DNA of 64,000 nt from Rhodococcus marinonascens NBRC 14363 (GTDB lineage Bacteria > Actinomycetota > Actinomycetes > Mycobacteriales > Mycobacteriaceae). The translations under genes and the position numbers were made by a program. This document shows, piece by piece, positions 8,554 through 17,119 of the stretch. The notes below the pieces were generated by a model that was not told the DNA's origin, searched no databases, and saw only the letters and a list, made by a program, of their open reading frames with translations. The DNA lies in contig NZ_BCXB01000007.1 of assembly GCF_001894885.1 (NCBI RefSeq), positions 62,001-126,000 of the forward strand, written 5' to 3'. Each line of letters starts with the position of its first letter. Positions within the stretch are counted from its first letter, which is position 1.

Positions 8554-9088
8554 GGGCGGTTCTCACGCTTACGACCAGCGCCTCGAGGTACCTGCGGGCC
8601 ATCACGTTCTGCACGGCCCGGCCCGCAGGGCCGCCGAACCTGGTGAACCACCGCCCCGGCTTCGAGAACGCCGAGACGGCGGCGCGCACCGTTCCGTCCG
8701 ACAGTTGTTCGACGATGAATCGTTCCTCTCCACTCTCGGGGTGCCTGGCGAGCGTGCCGTAGGCGAATCCTCTGCGATGCGGTTCGTCGACGACGTAGAC
8801 GACGCGGCACCTGAACCTCAGCCGAGCGACACCGATCCCCCAGCCGAGTTCGACCTCCGTTCCCGGCACGGCTTTCGGAGCACCGGCCCGCACGTCCAGC
8901 CCGGAGTCACGATGCATTCCCCAGTCGAACAGGTGCAAGACCGCGGCATCGAATGCCGCCGTACCGGAGCCGATCACCTTCTGCTCGGCGAGATGGTGAT
9001 ACCCCGCAGGAAAAGGCAGTTCACGGCTCGCACCCACGTGCGGGTAAGTGAACCCACCTTCGTCAGATGACTTGCAGATAGCCCGCAC
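8549..9088 (-). CDS. DUF1990 family protein
   Basis: A 179-residue protein of the DUF1990 family, function unknown. Family-like stretches are GFTYPHVGASRELPFPAGYHH near the N-terminus, VIGSGTAAFDAAVLHLFDWGMHR, and GYGTLARHPESGEERF-like sequence later (FAYGTLARHPESGEERFIVE). The start is a GTG at 9088, with no clear ribosome site, so the exact N-terminus is uncertain. No signal peptide or membrane segment is seen. It appears to be a single-gene unit ending in a hairpin at 8527-8553. Confidence 0.8.
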   Translation of the reverse strand: MRAICKSSDEGGFTYPHVGASRELPFPAGYHHLAEQKVIGSGTAAFDAAVLHLFDWGMHRDSGLDVRAGAPKAVPGTEVELGWGIGVARLRFRCRVVYVVDEPHRRGFAYGTLARHPESGEERFIVEQLSDGTVRAAVSAFSKPGRWFTRFGGPAGRAVQNVMARRYLEALVVSVRTAR

Positions 9089-9134
9089 CCTTCAATCGGC
9101 AGGAAAAATGTTCCGCGGTTAATGGTTTCAGATT

Positions 9135-9182
9135 CAGAGGCGTTGAGATACAGAGGCGTTCAGATGCAGAGGCGTTCAGGCG
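9135..9182. repeat. Three tandem 16-bp units at the 3' end of the radical SAM gene
   Basis: Three consecutive units of the form CAGAGGCGTTCAGATG follow each other at 9135-9150, 9151-9166 and 9167-9182, with small differences. The last unit contains the stop codon of the radical SAM gene (9176-9178), so the other two lie just downstream of it. Confidence 0.9.
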
Positions 9183-10174
9183 CAGGGGAAGAGTGCGGCC
9201 GCGGTGGCGGCGACCGCCCACTGCTGAGTGAACCGTTCGTAGATCTCGTCGAGCGCGTGCCGTAGAGGCTCGATCTGGCGGGTGACGAGTGCGTCGTCGT
9301 CGATTGCAGCGACAGGGTGCCAGTAGATGCCGTCGGCGGTGACGGTGACCTCGGGTACGAGCGATTCGGTGGTGATGATCAGCCCCTTGACCGCCGCGCC
9401 CTGACGCGCTATCGGCCTGATCAGTTGGTCGTCACGTTCGATTCCGAGGTGATCGCAGAATTCGTGCAGCTGCGCGATTGTCCCCGGCCGCGGCGCGGCG
9501 ATGGTGGCCGCGATACGCACGCGGAAACCCAATTCTCGGGCCAATCGGATACCGGCGACTGCTTTGGCCCAGCTACCGGCCCCACGATGCGAGTCGTGGA
9601 GGTCTGGGGTGGCAGAATCGAGGCTGATTTGCAAGGCCAGACCCTGCCGGGGCATCGACTCCAGTGCCCGCAGTCCTCGCCCTTTGAACACCATCGCGTT
9701 GGTCAGGACTGTGGTCGGCAGTGTGTCCATACAGGTGCGGACGATCTCCCCGATATCGGGGAGAAGGAAGGGTTCGCCCCCGGTCAGATAGATCTCACCA
9801 ACCCCCCAGTCGGCCGCTTCGGCGACCAACCGGGTGATCCGGCCGACGCCGAGTTCACGGCGCGGCGCCTGTGGGGACGAAGAGACGCAGCAGTAGTCGC
9901 ACGCAAGGTTGCAATGAAAATTGGTGTAGAGCCAGAGCCGTGCGCCCGGCATCCGGTCGGGACTCAGCGCATCGCGCGGATCGGGTGCATGGCCTCGCCG
10001 CACGACCAGCGTCCCGATATCATTGGCGTCAACGTCCTCTCGGACGATGGTGTTTCCGCTGTGTGCGCACCACCTTCTAGCCAGTACGAGATCCTCACCG
10101 GACCTGATCGCAACCTCACCGGTACCCCCGTCGGGGAGCCCCGTCATCAGTCGCATCAGGTCCAGGATCACCAT
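9176..10174 (-). CDS. Radical SAM protein with a TusA-like N-terminal domain
   Basis: A 332-residue protein. The radical SAM cluster-binding motif is C88-x3-C92-x2-C95 in FHCNLACDYCCVSS, followed by the SAM-binding stretch YLTGGEPFLL. Residues 1-61 resemble the fold of TusA/SirA sulfur carriers (GGTGEVAIRSGEDL, then ARRWCAHSGN, ending in TLVVRRG) but lack the CPxP cysteine motif. The protein ends in FPCA. I start at the ATG at 10174, overlapping the previous gene by seven bases; the frame is open to 10246, where an upstream stretch GCGFA could complete the TusA-like domain. It is the last gene of a four-gene run from 13133. Substrate unknown; a peptide-modifying or cofactor role are both possible. 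Confidence 0.85.
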   Translation of the reverse strand: MVILDLMRLMTGLPDGGTGEVAIRSGEDLVLARRWCAHSGNTIVREDVDANDIGTLVVRRGHAPDPRDALSPDRMPGARLWLYTNFHCNLACDYCCVSSSPQAPRRELGVGRITRLVAEAADWGVGEIYLTGGEPFLLPDIGEIVRTCMDTLPTTVLTNAMVFKGRGLRALESMPRQGLALQISLDSATPDLHDSHRGAGSWAKAVAGIRLARELGFRVRIAATIAAPRPGTIAQLHEFCDHLGIERDDQLIRPIARQGAAVKGLIITTESLVPEVTVTADGIYWHPVAAIDDDALVTRQIEPLRHALDEIYERFTQQWAVAATAAALFPCA

Positions 10175-10980
10175 CGCGAATCCACACCCTGTTTCTCGAC
10201 CGCCGCAAAGAGGCTCTTGTAGCCGTCCAGGTGCGGGCGCACCCAATGGTGCAGCCCCTCAAGCTCGAGTATCTTGCGATGCTCGGGGATGTCCCAATCC
10301 ATCCCGAGTAGTGCATCCACCCACGGTGTGTATCGCCCGGCCGGCAGGGTGTCCATGGCGGTGAACATGCAGTGGCAGTACTCGGGTGTGCTCCAGACCG
10401 CTTCGAGTGCACCGGGCATTAACTCTTCTTTGCCCATCGCGTTCCAGGTTGTGATTCCGATCGCGGCGACGTCTGCATCACCGGCCAACACTGCGCCTAT
10501 CGCGTCGAGTTCGCTGCGGCCAGTGTCGCCGTGTTTGCCGATATCGCTGTCGAATCGCGTGACGGACAGCTCGGTGGGTGGGACTCCCGACTGGGCGAGA
10601 TAGTGCATAGGCAGGATGGCGGCGTGTGCCGAATCTGCCGAACCCAGGGCGAGGCGCCTCCCCGCGAAGTCGTCCGGTCCGGTGATTCCGCTGCCGGGTG
10701 GAGCAACGAACACCGTGCTGAAGGTGGTGTCGGTGTCGCGTTGCGCGAGCGGTATGCAGTGGCCGCCGGTTTGCATGACGGTACGCACATAGGCGAGGTT
10801 GGTGTTCCAGGCGATGTCGACGTGCCCGGCGATGAGTTCTTCGACCTGTCGACCGTAGTTGGAGTAGAGAACGAAATCCATCTCGGCGTCGGTGCCACGG
10901 AAGTAATCGCGGATTCCCTCCCAGATAGGAACCATGTTGGGGCTGTAGGCGACGGCGCCGACGATCAGTGGTCTGGTCAT
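10168..10980 (-). CDS. PhnD/SsuA-fold periplasmic-binding-like protein without signal peptide
   Basis: A 270-residue protein resembling phosphonate/sulfonate ABC transporter binding proteins (VLYSNYGRQVEELIAGHVDIAWNTN, then FVAPPGSGITGPDDFAGRRLALGS). It has no signal peptide or lipobox, starting MTRPLIVGAVAYSP, and no permease or ATPase gene is nearby. A cytoplasmic enzyme or sensor role is therefore likelier than transport; MqnA/MqnD and Thi5 are known enzymes with this fold. A cysteine cluster YCHCMF lies at residues 201-206. The ATG at 10980 has AGAGGAG upstream and sits 10 bp after the acyl-CoA dehydrogenase gene. It overlaps the radical SAM start by seven bases. Confidence 0.85.
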   Translation of the reverse strand: MTRPLIVGAVAYSPNMVPIWEGIRDYFRGTDAEMDFVLYSNYGRQVEELIAGHVDIAWNTNLAYVRTVMQTGGHCIPLAQRDTDTTFSTVFVAPPGSGITGPDDFAGRRLALGSADSAHAAILPMHYLAQSGVPPTELSVTRFDSDIGKHGDTGRSELDAIGAVLAGDADVAAIGITTWNAMGKEELMPGALEAVWSTPEYCHCMFTAMDTLPAGRYTPWVDALLGMDWDIPEHRKILELEGLHHWVRPHLDGYKSLFAAVEKQGVDSRW

Positions 10981-10990
10981 GGGGCTCCTC

Positions 10991-12112
10991 TCAGAAGAGC
11001 GGCAGGCCGGATACGGCCTTGCCGTAGAAGTCGTAGAGCACGTCTGCGGTGGGGGCCATCACCGAGCCCGCCCGGGCGTCACGGAATGCCCTTTCTATCG
11101 GCAGATGTTTGGAGAACGCGGCACCTCCACAGACCCTCATGGCCGTATCCGTGATCACCAGGGCGGCATCGTTGGCCGATGCCTTTACTGCGAGGACATT
11201 CAGCATTGTCGACTCGTCCGGGGCGCTCACACTGCGCGCCGCGTGCGCGAGGAAGGCTCGCTGGGCTGCGAGGCTGATGCCCATCCGCGCGATCTGAGCC
11301 CGGATGGTCGGAAGCGCCGAAAGTGCCTCGTCCTGGTGCTCGAGCCTTGCGCTGCCGACATGTGAGATGGCGGCGGTGTTCGCCGCTGCCGAAAGGCCCA
11401 GCGAGACGGCAGCATTCCCCAGGTTGAACCAGGGAAGCACCGTATTCATCATCATTGCGAAGCCGGCACCTTGGTCTCCGAGTCGGTTGGCAATCGGGAT
11501 GGACGAGTCGATTCTCATCGGTGCCGACGCGTTGCCCCGCAACCCCAGACCGACCCACGGGCCGGCCACTGTCAGGCCCGCCGAATCCCTCGGCATCGCA
11601 AACAGGTCGACCTCACCCGCGGTTCCGGAGGACGAACCGGCCGTGACCACGTAGATGTCGGCGAAACCGGCCGAGGTGACCCAACTCTTGTCAGCCTGAA
11701 CGGAGACGCTGCCACCGTTCAGCGAGGCGGACGAGACCGGTGCCCAGAAGTGGGAACGCGAACCCTTCTCACTGAACGCCAGGGTTCCCAGCACAGCCCC
11801 CTTCGCCATCCCGCTGAGCAGATCGGGCATGCCCGGTGGTGGTGCATCGGCGACGACGACCGCGGCCGCGGTATGCATCAGATAGATCATGGCAGTCGAC
11901 CCACATGCCGATGCCAACTCACTGACGACCTCGGTGAACTCCACCGGTCCGCACCCCAAGCCGCCGACTTCCTCCGGCATCACCAACCCCAGTAGACCGC
12001 TGCCGCGAAGCGCGTCCACAGCCTCGGCAGGAAAAACCCCCTCGGTGTCCACCCGCTCAGCATTCTGGCGGGCAATCTCGATGACCTGGCCAAGCGCTTC
12101 ATGAAAATTCAT
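10991..12112 (-). CDS. Acyl-CoA dehydrogenase-fold flavoprotein
   Basis: A 373-residue member of the acyl-CoA dehydrogenase superfamily: N-terminal helical domain (FPAEAVDALRGSGLLGLVMPEEVGG), central beta domain (LGTLAFSEKGSRSHFWAP) and C-terminal helical domain (MRVCGGAAFSKHLPIERAFRDARAG, ending DFYGKAVSGLPLF). The usual YCLTEP-type motif is replaced by LAFSEKGS, so it may not be a beta-oxidation enzyme; some members of this superfamily are flavin monooxygenases such as DszC/SfnC. The ATG at 12112 has GAGGAC just upstream; the longer open frame to 12256 is not family-like. It lies between the DoxD-like gene and the PhnD-fold gene. Confidence 0.88.
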   Translation of the reverse strand: MNFHEALGQVIEIARQNAERVDTEGVFPAEAVDALRGSGLLGLVMPEEVGGLGCGPVEFTEVVSELASACGSTAMIYLMHTAAAVVVADAPPPGMPDLLSGMAKGAVLGTLAFSEKGSRSHFWAPVSSASLNGGSVSVQADKSWVTSAGFADIYVVTAGSSSGTAGEVDLFAMPRDSAGLTVAGPWVGLGLRGNASAPMRIDSSIPIANRLGDQGAGFAMMMNTVLPWFNLGNAAVSLGLSAAANTAAISHVGSARLEHQDEALSALPTIRAQIARMGISLAAQRAFLAHAARSVSAPDESTMLNVLAVKASANDAALVITDTAMRVCGGAAFSKHLPIERAFRDARAGSVMAPTADVLYDFYGKAVSGLPLF

Positions 12113-12179
12113 CCAGTCCTCAATTCGGAGTGTGAGTTCGGATTGACGGTCACCGCGCACAGCTCGTGCGGTTTCAGGA

Positions 12180-13133
12180 TCAACCCTTGCGCATGGGTTT
12201 CGAAGCGGATTGGCCGAGCCTGTGGGATCGACCCAGCAACCGTCCCGTCGCCGCACTCACCAGCGCGGCACACAGGAACACGGCGGCAGTGGTATTGGTG
12301 CCGCCCAGCCATACATCGACACGGCTTGACTGGAGGTAAATACTGACAGCGGCCAGGACGGCCAGAGCCGCGCCGACGTAGGCGAGTTCGCGGCTGCCCC
12401 TTATTGCGCCCGCCAAAGCGCACGCGGCCACTACAAGCACAACGATCGCGCCGGCAAGGTTGTAGTTGCCGAGTCCCACCTCGAGGTCTTCGGTTCCGAC
12501 CAGTCCCCCAACTGATTCCCACGGGCCGGTCTGGAAGGACGCGATCAGGGCGGCGACACCGAGAAGCGCGAGAACGATGCCCCAGATCCGAAGCAAGGAC
12601 GCCGCAGCACGGGGACCGTCCCCTCTGCGGGCCTGCGTCCGCACCGCGTCCACCGCGAAATACCTAGTCGACCACGTACACAGCAGAACGACGTGGATAC
12701 CGATCATCATGAAGTAGCTCCACGGCCACTCACCTGGCGCCTCGGCGACCGAGAGACCAATCGCCAGTGACTGCCCGATCCCCAGCAACGCGGCGGCCCG
12801 GACCAGTGTTCCGGTGAGCAACAGCACCGCCAGCACTGTTTCCACCACCAGGGTGAGCCACCCGAACACCAGGAAGTTCGGCAGTACCAGGTGCTCGACC
12901 ACCCAACTGAACGGAGGGAACACCGGATGATCGACAGCTGCGCGCGTGAATTCGTACAACCCGCTACCGCTGTTTCTGCCGAAGTCTGGTGGGTTTTTCC
13001 ACACGACGTTGTACAACCACATCAGCCCGGCCAGGATCCTCAGCCCGGTCAGCGCTGCCCCGGATACCCGCGGTGAAGGTTCCCCATCCGCGAGCAGCAG
13101 GCTGAGCGGGGGGAGTCGTCGGTTGCTTCTCAC
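12180..13133 (-). CDS. DoxX/DoxD-like integral membrane protein
   Basis: A 317-residue membrane protein. The first part (LRILAGLMWLYNVVWKNPPDFG, a following loop, then FLVFGWLTLVVETVLAVLLLTG and IGQSLAIGLSVAEAPGEWPWSYFMM) resembles the DoxX superfamily, particularly the DoxD-type small subunit of thiosulfate:quinone oxidoreductase. A C-terminal part adds about four more hydrophobic segments. The frame is open to 13370, but the hydrophobic protein begins near the GTG at 13133, which I take as start; its ribosome site is weak. The gene is 67 bp upstream of the acyl-CoA dehydrogenase on the same strand. The DoxD link is a resemblance judged by eye. Confidence 0.75.
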   Translation of the reverse strand: MRSNRRLPPLSLLLADGEPSPRVSGAALTGLRILAGLMWLYNVVWKNPPDFGRNSGSGLYEFTRAAVDHPVFPPFSWVVEHLVLPNFLVFGWLTLVVETVLAVLLLTGTLVRAAALLGIGQSLAIGLSVAEAPGEWPWSYFMMIGIHVVLLCTWSTRYFAVDAVRTQARRGDGPRAAASLLRIWGIVLALLGVAALIASFQTGPWESVGGLVGTEDLEVGLGNYNLAGAIVVLVVAACALAGAIRGSRELAYVGAALAVLAAVSIYLQSSRVDVWLGGTNTTAAVFLCAALVSAATGRLLGRSHRLGQSASKPMRKG

Positions 13134-13364
13134 ACATAGAAGTCTGCCTGGCCCCTGACACCGGCGTCCACCGATCGCTTTGACTCGTCGAGGATCGGCG
13201 TCTGGCCGCGGGTGCTCGTCACCCCATTTGAATCCCCCGCTCTTATTCCCCAGGTGAAGTCTCCGACCCGTAGAATCAGGACAAAACGGGCGCGTTGTCT
13301 GCGTGGAAATGTCGGCCGCTGGCGGGCGCGCTCCTTCGAACGAGATGGACTGCGGGAGGTGAGC

Positions 13365-16337
13365 ATGCAACCGTCCGAGCGGATGCGCCCACTGTCCCGG
13401 CGGGCTATCGCCATGATCACGACGATCTTGGCCTTCGTCGCGCTACTGCTGATCGGTCCTCGCCTGGTCGGCGTCTATACCGACTGGCTGTGGTTCGGTG
13501 AGGTCGGCTACCGCACGGTGTGGGGCACCGTCCTGGTTACCCGATTGATTCTGTTCATCGTGGTGACCCTGCTGGTGGGCGCCGTAATCTTCGGCGCACT
13601 GACGGCGGCGTATCGGTCCCGCCCACTCTTTGCGGCCGCCGCGGCCACGAAGGACCCGATCGAGCAGTACCGGACCCTGGCGATGAGCCGCCCGCGGTTG
13701 TTCGGCATCGGCTTCCCGTTGCTGCTTGCGCTGCCCTTCGGCCTGAGCGCACAGGCGAACTGGTCCACGGTGCAACTCTTTCTCCACGGTGGCAGCTTCG
13801 GAACTGTGGACGCGGAGTTCGGTCACGACATCGGCTTCTACGTCTTCGATCTGCCTCTCTACCGACTCATCCTGACCTGGCTGTTCGTCGCTGTCTTCCT
13901 GGCCTTCTTGACGAGCCTGTGCACGCACTACCTCTTCGGCGCGATACGACTGTCGCAGAGAGCCAACAAAAGCGCGATCGAGGTGACCCGGTCGGCACGC
14001 ATTCAACTCGTCGTCCTCGCAGGCACGTTCATCGCGCTGAAGGCGGTCGCCTACTGGCTGGATCGGTACGCGTTGTTGTGGGGCAGTCGAAAGGAACCCA
14101 CCTTCACCGGCGCCGGGTACACCGACATCAACGCCGTGCTGCCGGCTCGGCTCATCATGTTTTCGATCGCCGTGATATGTGCACTAGCGTTCTTCGCCGC
14201 GACCATCGTGCGGGATCTGCGGATCCCCGCCATGGCGGCCGCCCTGCTCATATTGTCCTCGATCCTCGTCGGAGGCATCTTCCCTGCCTTGATAGAGCAG
14301 TTCTCGGTGCGCCCGAACGCCGCCGACCGCGAAAGCCCCTACATCGAACGCAATATCGACGCGACCCGACAGGCCTACGCACTCGGGCCGGATCGAGTCG
14401 AGTATCAGGACTATCCGGGGGTGGGCACCCAGCCGCCACGAGATCTGCCTGCAGACATCACGACAATCGCGAACGCCCGGTTGCTCGACCCGAATGTGCT
14501 CTCGCCCACCTTTACCCAGCAGCAGCAGCTGAAGAACTTCTACGGTTTCACCGAGACACTGGACGTCGACCGCTACACCATCAACGGAGAAGTCGGCGAC
14601 TACATCGTCGCCGCTCGTGAGCTGTCCCCGAACAGTCTCAGCGGCAACCAGACTCAGTGGGTCAATCAACACACCGTCTACACCCACGGCAACGGTTTCG
14701 TCGCGGCACCCGCCAACCGGGTCAACGCCGCCGTTCGAGATGAGGCCGGCGAGAACGCCAGCAGCGACAGTGGATACCCGATCTACACCGTCAGCGACAT
14801 CGCCTCCCAGGACACCGACCGACAACTGATCCCGGTCGACCAACCGCGTATCTATTACGGTGAGGTGATCTCGCAGGCAAGCCCGGACTATGCCATCGTC
14901 GGCGCACAGGAGGGGGCTCCGCCACGCGAATACGACACCGACACAACCAAGTACACCTACACCGGTGCCGGTGGGGCGCCCGTCGGGAACTTGTTCAACC
15001 GACTGGCATTCGCCGCCAAGTATGCGGAGCGGAACATCTTGTTTTCCAGCGCCATAGGTCCCGATTCGAAGATCATCTTCAACCGCAGCCCGAGTGCCCG
15101 TGTCGAACTCGTCGCACCTTGGCTGACCACCGACGCCGACCCCTACCCCGCGGTCGTCGACGGACGGATCACCTGGATCGTCGACGCCTACACCACCCTC
15201 GAGCATTACCCCTACTCCCAGACCGGCACCCTGACCGAACCCGTCGTCACGACCCCCGGCGTCGCCCCACAGCGCGAGGAAGTCTCCTACGTCCGCAATT
15301 CGGTCAAGGCCACCGTCGACGCCTACGACGGCACCGTCACCCTCTATCAGGTCGACCGCGACGATCCGGTTCTGGCCGCGTGGATGAGCACCTTCCCCGG
15401 TACGGTGCAACCTTCGGAATCGATCTCCGACGACCTCCGAGCACATTTCCGCTACCCCGAGGACTTGTTCCGGATCCAGCGTGAACGCCTCGCGAAATAT
15501 CACGTCGACGACCCGCGGGAGTTCTTCACCAACAACGCCTTCTGGTCGGTGCCCAGTAACCCCACCTCAGACACCGATGGGCAACAACCGCCGTACTACA
15601 TCCTCGTGGGGGACCAGGAAACCGCTGAACCGTCGTTCCGGCTCGCCAGCGCGATGGTCGGGTTCAACCGCGAATTCCTCTCCGCGTACATTTCGGTGCG
15701 CTCGGACCCTGAGGGCTACGGCAAGATCGAAATCCTGCAATTGCCGACGGATACCCAGACCCAGGGACCCCAGCAAACTCAGAACTCGATGATCTCCGAT
15801 ACCCGGGTCGCATCCGAACGAACCCTCCTCGAACGGTCGAACCGCATCCACTACGGCAACCTGTTGACCTTGCCGATCGCCGATGGCGGCGTCCTCTACG
15901 TCGAGCCCCTCTTCACCGAGCGCCTGTCCAGCTCCGCCGCCGGATCGACGTTCCCGCAACTCTCCCGCGTCCTGGTCAGCTACCGGGAACCGGGCACCGG
16001 CGGCGTCCTTGTCGGGTACGCGCCCACACTCGCAGAGGCCCTTGACCAGGTGTTCGGGGTCGGAACCGGCTACGCCGCGACCGCACCGGGGGGCGACGCG
16101 GCCACCGCACCCCTACCGCAACCAGAGACGCTGCCGGGGCCTCAGGAAGTAGCTCCCGCACCGCCGACAGGGCCGGTGTCCGAAGAGCTGAACACGGCAG
16201 TACTCGAGCTCAACGACGCTCTGGCCAACCTCCGCGAAGCCCAGCGTAGCGACGGGTTCACCTCGTACGGCGCCGCACTCGACCGCCTACAACTGGCCAT
16301 CGACGGATATCTCGATGCGGGAGGAAGTTTCGAGTGA
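13365..16337 (+). CDS. UPF0182 family membrane protein
   Basis: A 990-residue protein of the UPF0182 family, widespread in mycobacteria and relatives, function unknown. About seven hydrophobic segments occupy the first 320 residues (for example IAMITTILAFVALLLIGPRL), followed by a very large extracytoplasmic region and a Pro/Ala-rich linker near residue 905. The C-terminus is helical (ELNDALANLREAQRSDGFTS). The ATG at 13365 has GGGAGGTGAGC upstream and fits the family; an earlier open frame to 13212 is a shadow of the divergent promoter. The -10-like TAGAAT at 13272-13277 may serve it. Confidence 0.93.
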   Translation: MQPSERMRPLSRRAIAMITTILAFVALLLIGPRLVGVYTDWLWFGEVGYRTVWGTVLVTRLILFIVVTLLVGAVIFGALTAAYRSRPLFAAAAATKDPIEQYRTLAMSRPRLFGIGFPLLLALPFGLSAQANWSTVQLFLHGGSFGTVDAEFGHDIGFYVFDLPLYRLILTWLFVAVFLAFLTSLCTHYLFGAIRLSQRANKSAIEVTRSARIQLVVLAGTFIALKAVAYWLDRYALLWGSRKEPTFTGAGYTDINAVLPARLIMFSIAVICALAFFAATIVRDLRIPAMAAALLILSSILVGGIFPALIEQFSVRPNAADRESPYIERNIDATRQAYALGPDRVEYQDYPGVGTQPPRDLPADITTIANARLLDPNVLSPTFTQQQQLKNFYGFTETLDVDRYTINGEVGDYIVAARELSPNSLSGNQTQWVNQHTVYTHGNGFVAAPANRVNAAVRDEAGENASSDSGYPIYTVSDIASQDTDRQLIPVDQPRIYYGEVISQASPDYAIVGAQEGAPPREYDTDTTKYTYTGAGGAPVGNLFNRLAFAAKYAERNILFSSAIGPDSKIIFNRSPSARVELVAPWLTTDADPYPAVVDGRITWIVDAYTTLEHYPYSQTGTLTEPVVTTPGVAPQREEVSYVRNSVKATVDAYDGTVTLYQVDRDDPVLAAWMSTFPGTVQPSESISDDLRAHFRYPEDLFRIQRERLAKYHVDDPREFFTNNAFWSVPSNPTSDTDGQQPPYYILVGDQETAEPSFRLASAMVGFNREFLSAYISVRSDPEGYGKIEILQLPTDTQTQGPQQTQNSMISDTRVASERTLLERSNRIHYGNLLTLPIADGGVLYVEPLFTERLSSSAAGSTFPQLSRVLVSYREPGTGGVLVGYAPTLAEALDQVFGVGTGYAATAPGGDAATAPLPQPETLPGPQEVAPAPPTGPVSEELNTAVLELNDALANLREAQRSDGFTSYGAALDRLQLAIDGYLDAGGSFE

Positions 16338-16412
16338 ATACCCGGCGGCGAAGCCTGCAGGAACTGAATTGCCCGTGACGTCGAACCCGTTGACGTCGAG
16401 GAAGAGGCTGTC

Positions 16413-17108
16413 GTGAAGCACTCCACCGTGGATTTCCATTTCGACCCGATGTGCCCGTTTGCGTACAACACGTCGCTGTGGATCCGCGAGGTCCGCGAGC
16501 AGCTCGATGTGAACGTCAACTGGCGCTTCTTCAGCCTCGAGGAAATCAACCGCGAAAACGGCAAGAAGCACCCGTGGGAGCGCAACTGGTCCTACGGGTG
16601 GTCGCTGATGCGGATCGGGGTGCTGCTGCGCCGTAGCGATATGACACTGTTGGACCGCTGGTACGCCGCGATCGGCCACGAACTGCACGTGGCCGGCGGA
16701 AAACCGCACGACCCGGATGTCGCGCGGAGGCTTCTCGGGGAGATCGGTGTCGGCGCCGACCTGCTCGACGAGGCGCTCGCCGATCCGAGCACGCACAACG
16801 AGATCAAGACCGACCACCAACGGGTGACAACCGCCGGTGGATACGGGGCCCCGACGCTGTTCTTCGGTGATCAGTGCCTGTTTGGACCGGTCCTGGTGGA
16901 TCCACCGACCGGCAAGGATGCGCTGACTCTGTGGGACGTCGTCACCGGCATGGCCGATCTACCGCACGTGTACGAGTTGCAGAGGCCGAAGTCCGGCCCC
17001 GACCTCGAGTATATCGGCCGGCACCTGCGCCCGTATCTGGACGGGCGTGATTGGGTCAGCATCAACCGCGGCGAGGTCGTCGATCTCGAACCTCTTCGGC
17101 GACAGTAG
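16413..17108 (+). CDS. DsbA-family thioredoxin-fold protein, mycothiol-dependent nitroreductase-like
   Basis: A 231-residue cytoplasmic protein. The N-terminal [21 protein letters not shown] places a CPFA active site at residues 14-17, and the rest fits the DsbA/HCCA isomerase fold ([18 protein letters not shown] near residue 148). Actinobacterial relatives such as Rv2466c carry CPWA or CPWC at this place and use mycothiol. With one cysteine in the motif, this protein would act through a mixed-disulfide or as an isomerase/transferase. The GTG at 16413 has GAAGAGG upstream. It is convergent with the SWIM gene, 11 bp away. Confidence 0.85.
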   Translation: MKHSTVDFHFDPMCPFAYNTSLWIREVREQLDVNVNWRFFSLEEINRENGKKHPWERNWSYGWSLMRIGVLLRRSDMTLLDRWYAAIGHELHVAGGKPHDPDVARRLLGEIGVGADLLDEALADPSTHNEIKTDHQRVTTAGGYGAPTLFFGDQCLFGPVLVDPPTGKDALTLWDVVTGMADLPHVYELQRPKSGPDLEYIGRHLRPYLDGRDWVSINRGEVVDLEPLRRQ

Positions 17109-17119
17109 TCTTGACACGT

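Noticed and set aside
13212..13364. N-terminal extension of UPF0182 and of the DoxD-like gene across each other
   Set aside because: Both long frames run through the divergent promoter region; the extra residues are basic and not family-like, and better starts exist at 13365 and 13133.
14184..15503. 439-codon open frame on the minus strand
   Set aside because: It is antisense to UPF0182, which is well supported; the product is Val/Gly/Asp-rich shadow sequence.
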